Shown piece by piece: positions 22,938 to 34,752 of a stretch of DNA of 64,000 nucleotides. Source of the DNA: Endocalyx cinctus (Eukaryota > Ascomycota > Sordariomycetes > Amphisphaeriales > Apiosporaceae); contig BCKC01000001.1 of assembly GCA_001600455.1 (NCBI GenBank), positions 7,323,418 to 7,387,417 on the forward strand. The letters are read 5' to 3'. Each line of letters begins with the position of its first letter. The stretch's first letter is position 1. The notes beneath the pieces were generated by a model. That model searched no databases. It saw nothing but the letters and a program-made list of their open reading frames with translations, and had not been told where the DNA came from. The translations under genes and the position numbers were made by a program.

Positions 22938-24125
22938 GGTGGGCAGAGAGGAGTGGGGCTCAAAGAGCGGGTAGGAAACAGAATGAGCTAGTCAATTGAC
23001 AACAATTATCCCTAAGAAAAAGGATTAAATTCAAAGAGGTTATGGATTGAATTAAAAGTGGAGGTCGATAATAAAAAAGTAAGAAACGGGAAAAAAAGAG
23101 CCATTGCAGAGGGTTGAACAGGGGCTTTTGGTTTTGAAATTAATACAGGCTGACAGGGAAGATAAGATAAATCTGTGCCAAGGCTAATTCAAGACATAAT
23201 ACAGGGAAAGGAAGAAAGAATTAATAGACGAGACTTGCCACAGCTGCGTAGGTAAGTAACATTATGGTATTGCAACATACCTAGTTTATCTGGCAACATT
23301 TTAATAGTCTTGTAAAGAAAGGGGTGAAGCTAGGGTCCGGGGTGAGCTGCATTCAACACCCCTTTTGGTTCCTTGCCCGCCATTTGAGGCTATCACGGAT
23401 GAGTTAATAAAAGAGATCATCAATAATTAGTCAGACCTTGAGAGTGGGCCTTTCTTCGGTGTGATCGGTGTGACTTTATGACATAGATCCTACAAGCGAG
23501 AAAAAGACGTTGCCTACCAGGTTTTGCCGCGGTACGGCAGCCAAAATACCAAGTCTCTTGTATCTTACATCAGTAAGCTCATTATCGGCTCCCTTCCGCT
23601 CACTTCCTTCCCAGAATTTTCATGTTTAAAGATAGCTTCGCATTATGAACCAGGATCGTAGCGTTTGGAATATGAAAGTTGGTAGAATATACCACAGCAA
23701 TAATTGCTTAGACCAAGAAGGCTCTTTCAAACAGAAGTCCTGCGTGATACGAATATAGATGAATGTATTATGACTTAACTAATATTATCTGATATATTTC
23801 TTAACTCGTTCGACGTGAGTCTGTTACCTGGTCTTTAAAATATCCTCCGATTCGTGATTTTGTTCCTTATGTCTAGTTGATGTCTCCCCCCTTGTATATG
23901 CCGCGTGCGAAAAAGAAGAAAAAAAGAAAGAAAAAAAAGGGGAGGGGGAGGAAGTGTTCTCCCTACCAACACAGCAGCAGTACCCCAAACGTACAGCGGT
24001 AGACATACTTGAGCCTCTGCCCATCTCTCCCCACACTGACCATATTCAAAAGAAAACGATCGCTTTTTTTAAATTTGTGTATCCGTAAAAGTAATGACAA
24101 ATGAAAACAAAACTTTTTGCTTTTT
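22938..24125. other. Intergenic stretch, no gene seen
   Basis: The first part is the promoter side of the DUF924 gene and the last part is the 3' flank of the CorA-type gene. There is a purine-rich tract at 23910-23955. No coding signal is seen. Confidence 0.55.
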
Positions 24126-26754
24126 TCAAACAATCTTATATACTCTCTTGGCGATCAAGAAGCAACCTAGACCGAAAAATATCAAGCCTGCCGTGATGGC
24201 AAAAAACCAAGTTAGATCGCCCTCGTATTCTTGTCCAGGCACCCAGACGTTCATCCCCCATAGACCGGTGATGATGTTCATCGGCAATACGATAGTTCCG
24301 AGAACCGTCAACTTGCCCAGAACGTCGGCTGTTTCCTCTTGCCTCTCGCCCATGCGAATGTTGATCTGGGCTATATAATTTGCGTGACACCGAGCAAGGA
24401 TTCTGTTCAAGATTTCGTGTTAGCAACGTAGTCGAGAAAGTAAAGGATGCGGTGGGATACTTACAACTCATAATGACTCAGATTAGCCGTCATAGTCACG
24501 ATGTGATCCTGAATATCGCCGAGATAGAGCCCGATCTCGGACCTTGGAGCGACCTCCCAATGCTCGTTACAGCGTTTCGCAAATCCTTTAATGACGTCGG
24601 CCTTATTACCGAGAAGACGATAGAGGCTCATAACTTTCTTTCTGCAATCGCCGACGCGACGGAGCATGTCGCCTCCGGATTCGGCGCTCGTTTCCGCCCC
24701 GCCTTTTTCATCTAGGCTTTCCTTTGAAGCCCAAGAGTCTGGATCGGCGGACGAATGTAACTGCAGGATCCTGTCGTCAATGTCGTCTACCTCCTCTTCG
24801 ATGTTCTGAATCAGCGGCAGATAGACGTCCGTGATGTCGTCGATAATGGCATAGCTGATCCAGTCGGCGCTAAACGAAATATAGTCCTTCAGTTGACGTA
24901 TCCTTCGTCGCACATTGGCCGGGTGAGGTGTCTGGCTAAAGTGAAACGAAATCACGCCTTCGCGGAAGACCACGACATACATGTTGACCGGCTCGAGGTG
25001 TGTTTCCGAATTACAGTCTTGATCGAAAGATCTATAGTTAACAAAGTAATAATGTCTGAACAGTTCGACTTTTTCACGCTGCTCCTGAAGCATGATATCC
25101 TCCGTGGTAAGCGGGTGAATACCAAACGCTTTCGACAGAACCCTCATTTCCGCTTCAGTTGGACTAAGAACATCAAGCCACCAGACAGGTCGTTCTCCGT
25201 ACCGAGGTTTCTTGTCTTCATCGGCCGAGGGAGATTTTATTCCTGGAAACGGAGATCGAGCTCTCGTAGGAGTGGCTCCACTGAAAACTTCGTTGATGGA
25301 AGCCGCCGGTTGATTTTTAGGCGATAAAGTCACATCTGGTTGGGTTTCCGAAGTGGCTATGGTTGCCGTTAGTGATGGCTGTCGGGTTGATTTGAGGGAA
25401 TCACCTCCGCCGTTCTTGATGGGTTCATCATCTTCACTTTCGGATGAATCTGATAGTATTGGTGGGTCTGGTATGAAGAGTTCTTTGAAGCTTGAATCGG
25501 CCTGGACAAGCTCGGATATGGTCTGACTGTGAATGGTGCTTTGTAGTTCGTCGTTAAAATAGGTAAAACGATACGGCGCATCCTCCTCGATTCGAAACCA
25601 CCCCTTGTGAACAGGACGAAGTCGACCGTTGACCAATTGAGGCTCGGTAATTTTCTTCATTCGCCTTCCCTCGCTCCGGTCCTCCTTTTCGATTCGCGAC
25701 CATTCCTCTAATATGCTCAAGTCGGGCCACTTATTTCGCCTCCGCCGTCGCGAACGAGCATTGCGCATGTCACGTGCCTGTCGTAGTTCCTCCTCGGCTA
25801 TCTCGGACATTCCGTCTTGCGGGAAACATACGTCTTCCTCGGCTTGGAAAGCGATCGTGTGCCTTCTTTCGAAGGAAGGGGATTCGAGAAGAGCATCCGG
25901 GTCGAGGTCGAGCATGCTATTAGAGCGAGACTTTCGCGCAAGGTCATCTCTTACCATGACGTCCCCAAAGCCTAGATCAACGCTATCCACGGCTCCGAGA
26001 GGTGGGGAACCGGGAATGGACGGAGGATAGTTGACGTTATATCTTTCCGAGGGGGTGAGGGGTCCTAGTCCTAGGTGCCTCCTCTTACTCGATGTGCTGG
26101 AGCTACGGCGATGTAGGGATGCAAGAGACCTAGGGTTTCTTCGGGGAGCGTTACTCGAGCCGTAGCTTCTTCCGGAACCAGCATCTAATCTGACCGAAGC
26201 AGACAGTAGAGGTTCATTTTCATCTTCCATCCTTTCTTCCTCATCTAAGCGTACCGATGGTAATGTCTGAGAACGTGTCATTAGGGACTGCGGTGGGTTG
26301 GAGGTTGCGAGATTTGAGGTTCGTCTTGGACGTGTATATCGGTGATCCCTTGGAGAATGTACGAGTTAGTTTTATGTAATATCTTCCGAATAAATCATGC
26401 AAGAGAGATAAGACTGAAGTGAATTAAGATGGGGGTTGACGATAGGGAATAAATAATTTACCTATGATCTAATAAGGCCTCACTATCGATACTGGTGCTG
26501 CTCAGGTTTCTTTGATGCATGCTAAATAAGCCGCCTCTGTCGGCACCTTGGGACGAGATGGACGGATCGTTAATCAGGGTATCGTCGGTCGGTAAAGCAA
26601 AAGATTTACGTCGTGCGCGTTTGTGTTTACGACCGGCACGATGTTTCTTCTTAGTCAAACTCTGCGGAGTTGAGGTTGGCGTATTTGAAGATCTCGAGGG
26701 ACCTCCAGTATTACGTGAGGAGGTATCGAGAGCGGAAAAAGGATTGCTAGCCAT
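24126..26754 (-). CDS. CorA-type magnesium transporter (ALR1/MNR2-like)
   Basis: Three exons (26754-26462, 26324-24465, 24402-24126) close in frame at 809 residues. The first about 470 residues are a hydrophilic regulatory tail, with a very basic stretch KKKHRAGRKHKRARRKS near residue 40 and Ser-rich blocks. The CorA cytosolic funnel follows (RPVWWLDVLSPTEAEMRVL, later FHFSQTPHPANVRRRI and a coiled helix). Two membrane helices sit at the C-terminus. The pore signature GMN is residues 767-769 (ITGLWGMNVWVPGQ), between the two helices. The family forms pentamers that carry Mg2+ (also Co, Mn) across the plasma or vacuolar membrane. The long N-terminal tail is as in yeast ALR1/ALR2/MNR2; which membrane is unknown. 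Confidence 0.9.
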
Positions 26755-27226
26755 TCTGCATCATACCCATATCTTTGATATAACCATAAATACGGAAATA
26801 AAGTAAATTTGCGTGTAAGAAGAAGAAGGAAGAATATATTTTCGAGTAGTCAAGAATAAAGTAGATAATAATAATAAATCTAGGGAATATTTGAAGACGA
26901 GAAAAAAGAAAAAGAAAAAGAAAATAAATTAATTTCGACGGGATTGATTTGTTTTTCCACGGTGGCAGAACTAAATAAAGTTCGAGACTTGAGTAATGTA
27001 CAGAATGAAAATAATGGGATTAAAGTTAGTGATGTCACCTGGGGATTTCCGTCTACGAAATACCTGGCTAAGACAGTACCGACTAACAGCCCTAGATTTG
27101 CTTATTATCTAGTGGATATAATACTTAATACTTAGTAGTTATAGGTAATAGTGGACTTGTAATGGATTATACCAAGCCATCAACTCTGCCTTATACCGGT
27201 GGAGTGGAAAATCATATGCGTATCCA

Positions 27227-27244
27227 GTACGGAGTACTCCGTAC
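27227..27244. repeat. 18-bp perfect palindrome
   Basis: GTACGGAGTACTCCGTAC reads the same on both strands. It lies 674 bp upstream of the Ca-ATPase start and 473 bp upstream of the CorA-type start. A related imperfect copy is at about 16434-16455. Confidence 0.9.
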
Positions 27245-27322
27245 AAGTACACGTATAGCACTCAGACGTATTAACTAATACCAGTGTTAGCAGCCTGAAA
27301 GCTTAGTAACAAGTACTTCTGA

Positions 27323-27361
27323 TAGGTAGGCACCTACCTAGGTACCTAGGTTAGGTAAGTA
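27323..27361. repeat. TAGGTA/TACCTA inverted repeat block
   Basis: Overlapping direct and inverted copies of TAGGTA, beginning GGTAGGCACCTACCTAGGTA. Similar blocks occur at 27535-27580, 34728-34752 and 49275-49435. It may be a degenerate short mobile sequence or simple-repeat expansion. Confidence 0.75.
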
Positions 27362-27534
27362 CTTAATGTACCTGATAATACTCACCTAGTATATAATATC
27401 TGTTTAAATAATTAATATGCAATTAACCACTTAAAACATGTTCATTCTTCGTTACCCAAAAAAATCCAAGACTTATGCAACTCCGGTTTTTTCTGCATTT
27501 TGTGCATTCATACGGATACTGATCTAAACTACTT

Positions 27535-27580
27535 AAGTACCTAGGTAGCTGACCTAGGCTAGGTAGGTTACTTAAGTAAT
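27535..27580. repeat. TAGGTA/TACCTA repeat block
   Basis: A second block of the same words, including GACCTAGGCTAGGTAGG, about 175 bp from the first. Confidence 0.7.
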
Positions 27581-27900
27581 TTAGCAGCTTAGGTGGCAGA
27601 AGTACGTATGTACAGTTGGATCCAACAAAAAGTTAAACGTCACTCATAAACTTTGGAAATTATTGTATACGTTTTATTTATTTAAGTCAATTCTAAATTT
27701 TATTTTACACGCAATCAAAATATTATCCATGCCCAGAATATGTCTTATCCATTATAATTCAACTTATTTTCTATAATTTAGTTGTCATTTATTCTCTTCG
27801 TCTCGTTTTTCATTGCTTTTCCTTCATTTGTATGTCCTATACGCGATTCTTCCATGCGGCACTGCGTTCTTGCGGTTAGCCTGTCCGCCATCCTACAAAG

Positions 27901-30900
27901 ATGCCATCATGGCCTTGGCACGAGCGCGAATCCAACGGTGAATCGTTATTACCCTTAACTGTTCCGAAGATAAATGGTATAGAAGATGATGGTTATGCAC
28001 ACGAAAATGGCCATCAGTCGAGGTCATCCTCTAAGAGGCCTAGTCATATCCGGACAACATCTGCTCAGTCTAGGGTACGTCCCCCTTCTTCCCATTGTCA
28101 AAATCCAAATATTCTTTTTACAACAACTAAGATCAAGCATTAATTCTATCTTCAGTCCGTAGCAGATTCGTACTCGTTCATGACCCCTATTGAAACCGCG
28201 ACGCATTTGCGAACCTCGTTAAACCATGGCCTTACCCCTGGAGAAGCACTTTCGCGATTACAAGATTTCGGTCCCAACGAAATTCCCCACGAAGATCCCG
28301 ACCCTCTCTGGCTACGATTTCTCATGCAATTCCGAGAACCTTTGATAATACTCTTACTCGTCTCCGCCGCTCTTTCCATTTTTGTTGGAAACATGGACGA
28401 TGCTGTTAGTATCACCGTCGCTGTCACCATCGTCGTAACTGTTGGCTTTGTGCAAGAATACCGATCCGAAAAATCCATCGAAGCTTTAAATCACCTTGTC
28501 CCGAACCATGCTCACTTAGTCAGAGCCCATCCGATGAAAGCGCCATCCGGAGCCAAGAGTTCAGCTTGGCCTCCCGTTGTTGATGATCAGGTTGACGTAG
28601 ATCCTGCGCTTGCAACCCGCGTGGTCACGCCGGGGGAAGAGGCTATGGAAGCTACATCGTCAAAAGTCATGGCTTCCCAGCTTGTACCGGGAGATCTAGT
28701 CCTATTTACAACCGGTGATCGAATCCCCGCCGACATTCGTATTACGAAAGCGACCGACCTCACCATCGACGAGTCTAATCTCACCGGAGAGAACGAACCC
28801 ATGAGAATGTCGGCGGAAGCGAGATTCAGAACCCTTCATTCGCCTTCCAACTTCGACGCAAACACCCAGCATCGCCTTCCGAGCCCGTCCGTCCTTTCTC
28901 CCCATTCTTACAACGGGGACATGAATAGTGAGCTTTCTAACCAGGGAGGGAACAATATTGCGTATATGGGCACGTTGGTCAAATCAGGGCATGGTCAGGG
29001 TATCGTGTTTGCCACTGGCGGGGATACCCATTTTGGAACTATTGCTGCGAGTGTTTCAGGCACTGAAAGCCCACGATCGCCACTTCAAGTTAGTATGGAT
29101 GAGCTGGGCAAACAGCTCAGCCAAATATCATTTGGCATAATTGGCTTGATATCTTTAGTTGGTTTACTTCAAGGAAAAAAGCTCCTCGATATTTTCACAA
29201 TATCTATTTCTCTTGCTGTTGCAGCCATTCCCGAAGGATTGCCAATTATCGTGACGGTAACCTTGGCCCTCGGCGTGCATCGCATGGCGAAACATAATTC
29301 AATTGTTCGGAAAATGCCGAGTGTCGAGACCTTAGGCTCCGTCAATGTTGTTTGCTCAGACAAAACAGGGACTCTGACTATGAACCATATGACGGCGGCC
29401 AATATGTGGTATTTTGGATCAAAGGAACCGATAAAAGTGGATACCGACGATGACGCCTCCGAGAGAACACCAGAGATCGCGGCACTAAGAATATTACGAA
29501 TAGGAAATATCGCGAATGATGCTCGTCTTAGCCATAGTTCTCAAACTCTATATCCCGGTGGCCCTACCAAGGACTTCACAACTCACACGCGCTGGGTTGG
29601 CCAGCCTACCGATGTAGCTATGCTTGACCTGCTTGACAGATTCAAAGAACACGATGTGAGAGATTCTATTGGGCCACGTACCTCCGAAACTCCATTCAGC
29701 TCCGAGAGAAAATGGATGGGTGTCATGATTGGCGCGCAGCCTGGGAACCACGAGAAAGAATACGCGTATATGAAAGGCGCAATCGACAGAGTATTGGACG
29801 CCTGCGATACATACCTTACAGCGGATGGTCGAGAAGTTATACTGGATTCTACCCGTCGACAAGAAGCATTAGAGGCGGCCGAAAAGATGGCAGAAAAGGG
29901 GCTCAGAGTCTTAGCGTTCGCCAGTGGGCCCACGTCCAAGTCCACACGCGCTAAATCCGGACTTACACCATCCACCCGTAGCAATACACCTAACGGCCGA
30001 GATGACACTCAAAGTCCGGTATTGCCACAAAACGAAGACGCTTTCAGGGGATTGACTTTTGCCGGCCTCGTTGGTATGAGTGATCCTCCGAGACCAGGTG
30101 TTTCGCGGTCGATCCGAAGATTAATGCGTGGAGGCGTTAAGGTGATTATGATTACTGGTGATTCTGCTACGACGGCGGTAGCCATTGGCCGCGAACTCGG
30201 GATGCAAATCGCTACCGCAAGGGACCATGCCTCAAACCAGGTCGCCATAAGACCTGTACTTACCGGTGACGATGTGGATGCGATGAGCGACGACGACCTT
30301 GCGATGGCCTTGCAGAACACGACGATATTTGCCCGGACAAATCCCGATCATAAAATGAAAATTATCCGAGCGCTCCAGTCACGTGGTGATATTGTCGCTA
30401 TGACGGGCGATGGCGTCAACGACGCACCGGCGTTAAAGAAAGCTGACATCGGTATATCTATGGGTCTGCACGGTACTGATGTAGCCAAGGAGGCCTCGGA
30501 TATGATCCTAACGGACGACGATTTTTCTACCATCCTCCGCGCGATAGAAGAAGGAAAAGGGATATTTAACAATATCCAAAACTTTATTACTTTCCAGCTC
30601 AGTACCAGTGTTGCTAGTTTGACCCTTGTCTTTATCTGTACCTGCTTGGGGCTCAAGTCACCCCTGAATGCTATGCAGATCTTGTGGATCAGTAAGTTTT
30701 TTTTTTGGTGGCAGATTTCCGTCAATACAGAACTTGCTCAGTTGGCTGACACTTCATGCACTAGACATCATTATGGACGGCCCACCAGCACAATCCTTAG
30801 GTGTCGAGAAAGTCGACCCTGATGTTATGTCCAGACCTCCCCGCTCGCGTAGTGAGCCTGTCCTTACACGGGCTTTGTTAATGCGTGTACTCACCTCTGC

Positions 30901-31309
30901 AGCCGTCATCATGGTCGGTACTCTGATAACTTATACGCGAGAGATGCTCGACGGTGAAGTGAGTCGTCGCGACACCACCATGACCTTCACGTGCTTCGTG
31001 CTGTTCGATATGTTCAACGCCCTGACGTGCCGGTCCGAGAGTAAATCGGTCTTCCGGGGCGAGGTCGGCGCCTTCTCGAACAAGCTATTTAACTGGGCCG
31101 TCTCGCTCAGTCTCGCGGGTCAGCTCCTCGTCATCTACTTCCCCTGGCTGCAGGAGGTCTTCCAGACTGAAGCTCTAAGCTTCTGGGATCTCGTACGGCT
31201 CATCATCCTCGCTAGCTCGGTCTTCTGGGTCGACGAAGCTCGGAAATGGTATAAATATGGAAAGAACGGAAAATCTAGGCGCCTTGGTGGATATAGCCAG
31301 GCTGTCTGA
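27901..31309 (+). CDS. pmr1: PMR1-type Ca2+/Mn2+ P-type ATPase
   Basis: Three exons (27901-28074, 28156-30691, 30765-31309) close exactly at 1084 residues. The N-terminus is a short soluble region, then a cation-ATPase N-domain ([20 protein letters not shown]). The actuator loop holds LTGENEP; the phosphorylated Asp is D460 in [13 protein letters not shown]. The nucleotide and hinge motifs are [17 protein letters not shown] and [20 protein letters not shown]4 has [19 protein letters not shown], with the PEGLP ion-site motif, and M6 plus the rest carry the last helices. This is the secretory-pathway Ca/Mn pump group (PMR1/SPCA) that fills the Golgi lumen for glycosylation and sorting. An extra low-complexity Ser/Pro loop sits in the actuator domain near residues 250-290. 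There is no sign of damage. Confidence 0.93.
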
Positions 31310-32609
31310 TTTGGATAGAGAAAAAAAAAGCCGAGAAAAAAAAAAGCCAAGAAAAATACTTGGTAAGGCAATGTTTAAGAAAAGAAAAAAAAGCGAATGG
31401 GATGGACAGTAGACACATGCGTCTTCTATCCACCGCTAGAAAATAAAAACGATTTTGTACAACTTTCCTGTGATATATATACATAAAGAGAGAGAAGAAT
31501 GAGGTGTTGTTGATACGCACATTTGAGTATTCTCCGTGGGATCGTTGTCTAGCTTCCGTTGACGGAATTTGAGACTACTAGTGACACAATTATACCCGTC
31601 ACGAGAAAGAGGTAGCGAACGGGATATATCTATCTTGTATATAATAATATTTTTATAAAGTTTTGCTTTTGCCTGATTGAGCACGAGGAGACTGTCGTGA
31701 AGTTACACCTGGAATCATAAGGTCGTAGAGCAGATAGCTAGCCGCTCTCGGGCTAGCTCAGAGTACTCCAGTATAGGCTACCTTCATCATATGGGATACT
31801 ATATCTTATAAATGTGCTTTAAGCTTTTCAGTTGACTGATATAAGAAGAATATTCCTCAAAGATTAATCAACATCTAAAAATAATCTGAACAAGCCACAC
31901 ACTTATACTCGGAAATAGCCAGATACCACTTTGCATGCCAAATTGTGACGAGTACTGTATAGCATTAAAGGGGGGTGGATGATAAGAGGAATCGTTACTT
32001 CTTACTTTCAATTCGTATGTACAGCTAGTAGATACAATTGGTACATTATTGTCAGAAGCTTTCATCATTCAACGAGAACATTATAATATGTTTCATATGC
32101 ATAGATATGTACACCTGCCAACTAGAGTATAAACCCAAGAGCAATAAGATGTCATGCATATTACCAAAGACGTTATTTATCCACTTAATTGGGCTATTTT
32201 CTCCAGACTATTGTCCGATAAGCTTTTGGATTGTCTTGGGAGGCTGGGAGGCTTCTGTATATACCGGTATTCTGTATGGCTCTCAATTTCTGAACTACGT
32301 CTAGTCCAGGTTTAGAGTATACATCCAAGGTCAGTCTCTCTTCTTTGAATACCACTAGCATCTTTATCGAGAATTTAGTTAGTGGCACATAAGAAATTCG
32401 AATACTATACTATGCACCATAATAATATGTATTCAATTGCTATAGTCATGATTTGCACGCGGGGAAAAAGAACTGACATTATAGAAGCAGCTCTAAAGAG
32501 GTATCTTCGAAGAGAACAAGAAAAAAAAGCGGGCTACATCTCACAATAAATAATACAGAATGCCATGCTACCTGTGCGCTATCCTGACAACCAGCCTCGA
32601 GCCGCTTCG
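31310..32609. other. Convergent 3' flanks, no gene seen
   Basis: This 1.3 kb of AT-rich DNA lies between the 3' ends of the Ca-ATPase and the short-chain dehydrogenase. A-rich tracts occur at 31320-31400. Small open frames have no supported content. Confidence 0.55.
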
Positions 32610-33930
32610 TCATTCCTTCGGTTTCTGCTTGTATTCATTAATAAGTTGCTCAGTCGACGACCATAGCTGCTCGCCTGCTACAGTATCATAAGTGACTGGG
32701 TGACCCTTAATCACCAAATGGGACCTATTGATGAACTGTCCCTTGAAGTACCTTTCCTGTTGGCGAACTTCACGAGCGACGGCGGCGAATAGCACTGGCC
32801 TGGGACCCTCCGCCTCACTGTAACTGTTGAGGTAGGAGACCGGGTAGAGGAACCACGGTACAGCACGTCGGGTTCCAGGTGTCCATACCGCCCCCGGACA
32901 GACAGATATGACCATAATGGGCAGGCCTTCCCTGTCGTAACGAGCTTGCATCTCCGAACTCATGAGGTTCATGGCCATTTTGGACACGCTATACCTTCGC
33001 ATAGCTGCCAGAAAGCCTTCGTCCCGTCCAGCCGGGTGCAATATATCCCCACCGTGAGCGCTGGAAAAGTCCGGGCGGTACGCTTGAGAGTGGGTCACAG
33101 AAGGTGCATTTGAGCTCACCTATTGAGGCAAATACCGCGAGGTTAGTCTTCAAATAATGCACGTATATCTGTCTAATAGGTTCCGGTACCATTTGACCTC
33201 TCCCTAGGAGAACACTAAACAAAGGGTGAATTAAAAATAAAAAAGACATACATTGATAATACGAACGTCGGAGTCTTTCTCCAAAGCAGCGGCTTTAAGC
33301 AGCGGCTGAAACTCTTGGGTCATAGCGAAAACAGCTACGTGGCTTTATCATCAATAAAGTCAATTAGCGATAATTTATTCTTGAAACGCACGAACTGGAC
33401 GTGAAAAAGAAAAGTTTCCTTACTTCGTCTGCATGGTGAGCTGAACTCCAGAGTCCGTCATAGTAGTCGGCTCCGTCCCCTCGTGAGCGGCGTTGTGGAT
33501 GAGGATGTCCAGCTTCGACTCGGCGCAGCGGAACTTGTCGCAGGCGGCCAAGACACTCTTCATGCTGGACATGTCCGCCTGTATCCAGTCGACCTGACCT
33601 TTCCGCACGGTCGGGTTCTCCCGATAAAGTTTCTCGCAGGCCGCCTCGGCCTTCGAGGCCGACCGGGCGCCAAAGTACACTTTAGCGCCCGCTTTGGCGA
33701 GCGCGACGACGGCATAGTAACCGATACCTGCGCTATAATTTGTTTGCGAAGATCAGCGGAAATTCAGATTGATGAAATTGAAACTATCACCTTTTTCCAT
33801 ATCATACATAGAGCAATGGAAAAGAAGCTAAAGTGACTCACTTGCCGCCCGTCACAAAGGCGATTTTCCCTTGCAAATTGGGTACGTGCTGCTTATGATC
33901 CCAGCCTGTATTACTGGACCACGACGTCAT
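32610..33930 (-). CDS. Short-chain dehydrogenase/reductase, retinol-dehydrogenase-like
   Basis: Four exons (33930-33842, 33732-33424, 33342-33252, 33119-32610) give 332 residues with closed frame. The N-terminal Rossmann motif TGGNAGIGYY is split by intron 1. The structural NAG motif reads HNAA, and the active site YxxxK is Y206-SVS-K210, with the catalytic Ser expected in VSSNAPS. Cofactor preference from sequence would be NAD(P)H, with the basic GARSAS after strand 2 leaning to NADPH. The fungal family includes many secondary-metabolite reductases as well as general carbonyl reductases. This one is 3 kb from the acyltransferase of the right-hand cluster and might belong to it, but there is no positive evidence for that. 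The third exon acceptor (AAAG at 33343) was chosen to avoid an in-frame stop. Confidence 0.87.
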
Positions 33931-34235
33931 GTTGAATTTGCAACCTTGGTTTTTTTTTTTAACTGCCTTTGGCTTTCGTCTTTCGATTCTCGAAAGGCAA
34001 AGGAAAATAATACCGGTTTCCGCGGCAAATTATGGAGAGAGGTGCCCGTGAAACCTTGCATAATCCGCGGAGAGGCAGATCCGGTCTATTTTGTGGACGG
34101 GCGCCCCTACGCTCGCATGATGGTATAGCTAAATTTAGATCATCCATGATAGTGATTTTGTCGGAGACACTAGTATAGTTTCTATAACACTCATCGGCTT
34201 TGAATTATTTTAAGTTCTAAATCGCTGAAGATATA

Positions 34236-34292
34236 CGAGTCTCGGATTCGGAGTGTAGGATTCGGCTTCGGTCTGTTCGGAATCGGCGCCGC
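34236..34292. promoter_or_regulatory. CGG-rich patch, possible Zn2Cys6 binding region
   Basis: Repeated CGG triplets with GGATTCGG twice and one CGGCGCCG inverted pair. Zn2Cys6 regulators bind paired CGG half-sites. The word GGATTCGGAGTG also occurs, inverted, upstream of the hydrolase gene (44831-44842). Function is inferred only from this. Confidence 0.3.
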
Positions 34293-34727
34293 TGCTTGGC
34301 ACGCCGATACTTCAACCCTTACTAAATGATATGGAAAACAATCCCGATAACCTCCAGACAAATTCTCATCTGATGTAATTAGATGTAGCTTGTCAGTTGA
34401 ATGTGAGACATGAAAATTAAGCCAGTCGAAGAACATCACCCTTATCCCCACTCACCCCCCTTTTTTTTAATCCCTGCCATCTGGCCACAGCAAGGATTTT
34501 GGCTTTTGCCGTAGTCACATATTACACATAGATTAGATTTTGTAACCTGTTACTTACACGTAGATTAGCATTATTAGATAATGTTTCATTGTTTAACTTG
34601 TCAGGCTTGTCTCTTTTGACTGGCTCTAGTCATCTAACTACGAAAACAATTGTTAATTTCAAGGCTCACGTGATATCTAATAATCTATGGATATCCCCAG
34701 GGCTCTTAGTTAACTTTGAATTACTAT

Positions 34728-34752
34728 AGGTTAGGTACTTAGGTAGGTAAGA
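34728..34752. repeat. TAGGTA repeat block
   Basis: Contains GGTTAGGTACTTAGGTAGG, matching the blocks near 27.3 kb and 49.3 kb. Confidence 0.65.

Larger units (their letters stand above)
26755..27900. other. Shared promoter region with palindrome and TAGGTA repeats
   Basis: This 1.15 kb stretch separates the divergent CorA-type and Ca-ATPase genes. It holds the 18-bp perfect palindrome at 27227-27244 and two blocks of overlapping inverted TAGGTA/TACCTA words (27323-27361 and 27535-27580). No gene is seen; a 63-residue open frame at 26944-27135 has no family content. Confidence 0.6.

Noticed and set aside
28780..28802. TGEN instead of TGES in the actuator loop of the Ca-ATPase
   Set aside because: TGEN occurs in PMR1-type pumps, so this is normal for the family.
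32610..33930. Short-chain dehydrogenase as a sure cluster member
   Set aside because: It is 3 kb from the acyltransferase and lacks the shared promoter word, so membership is left open.
33959..34128. Short protein-like frame just upstream of the short-chain dehydrogenase
   Set aside because: Lies in the dehydrogenase promoter and has no recognisable domain or splice partners.
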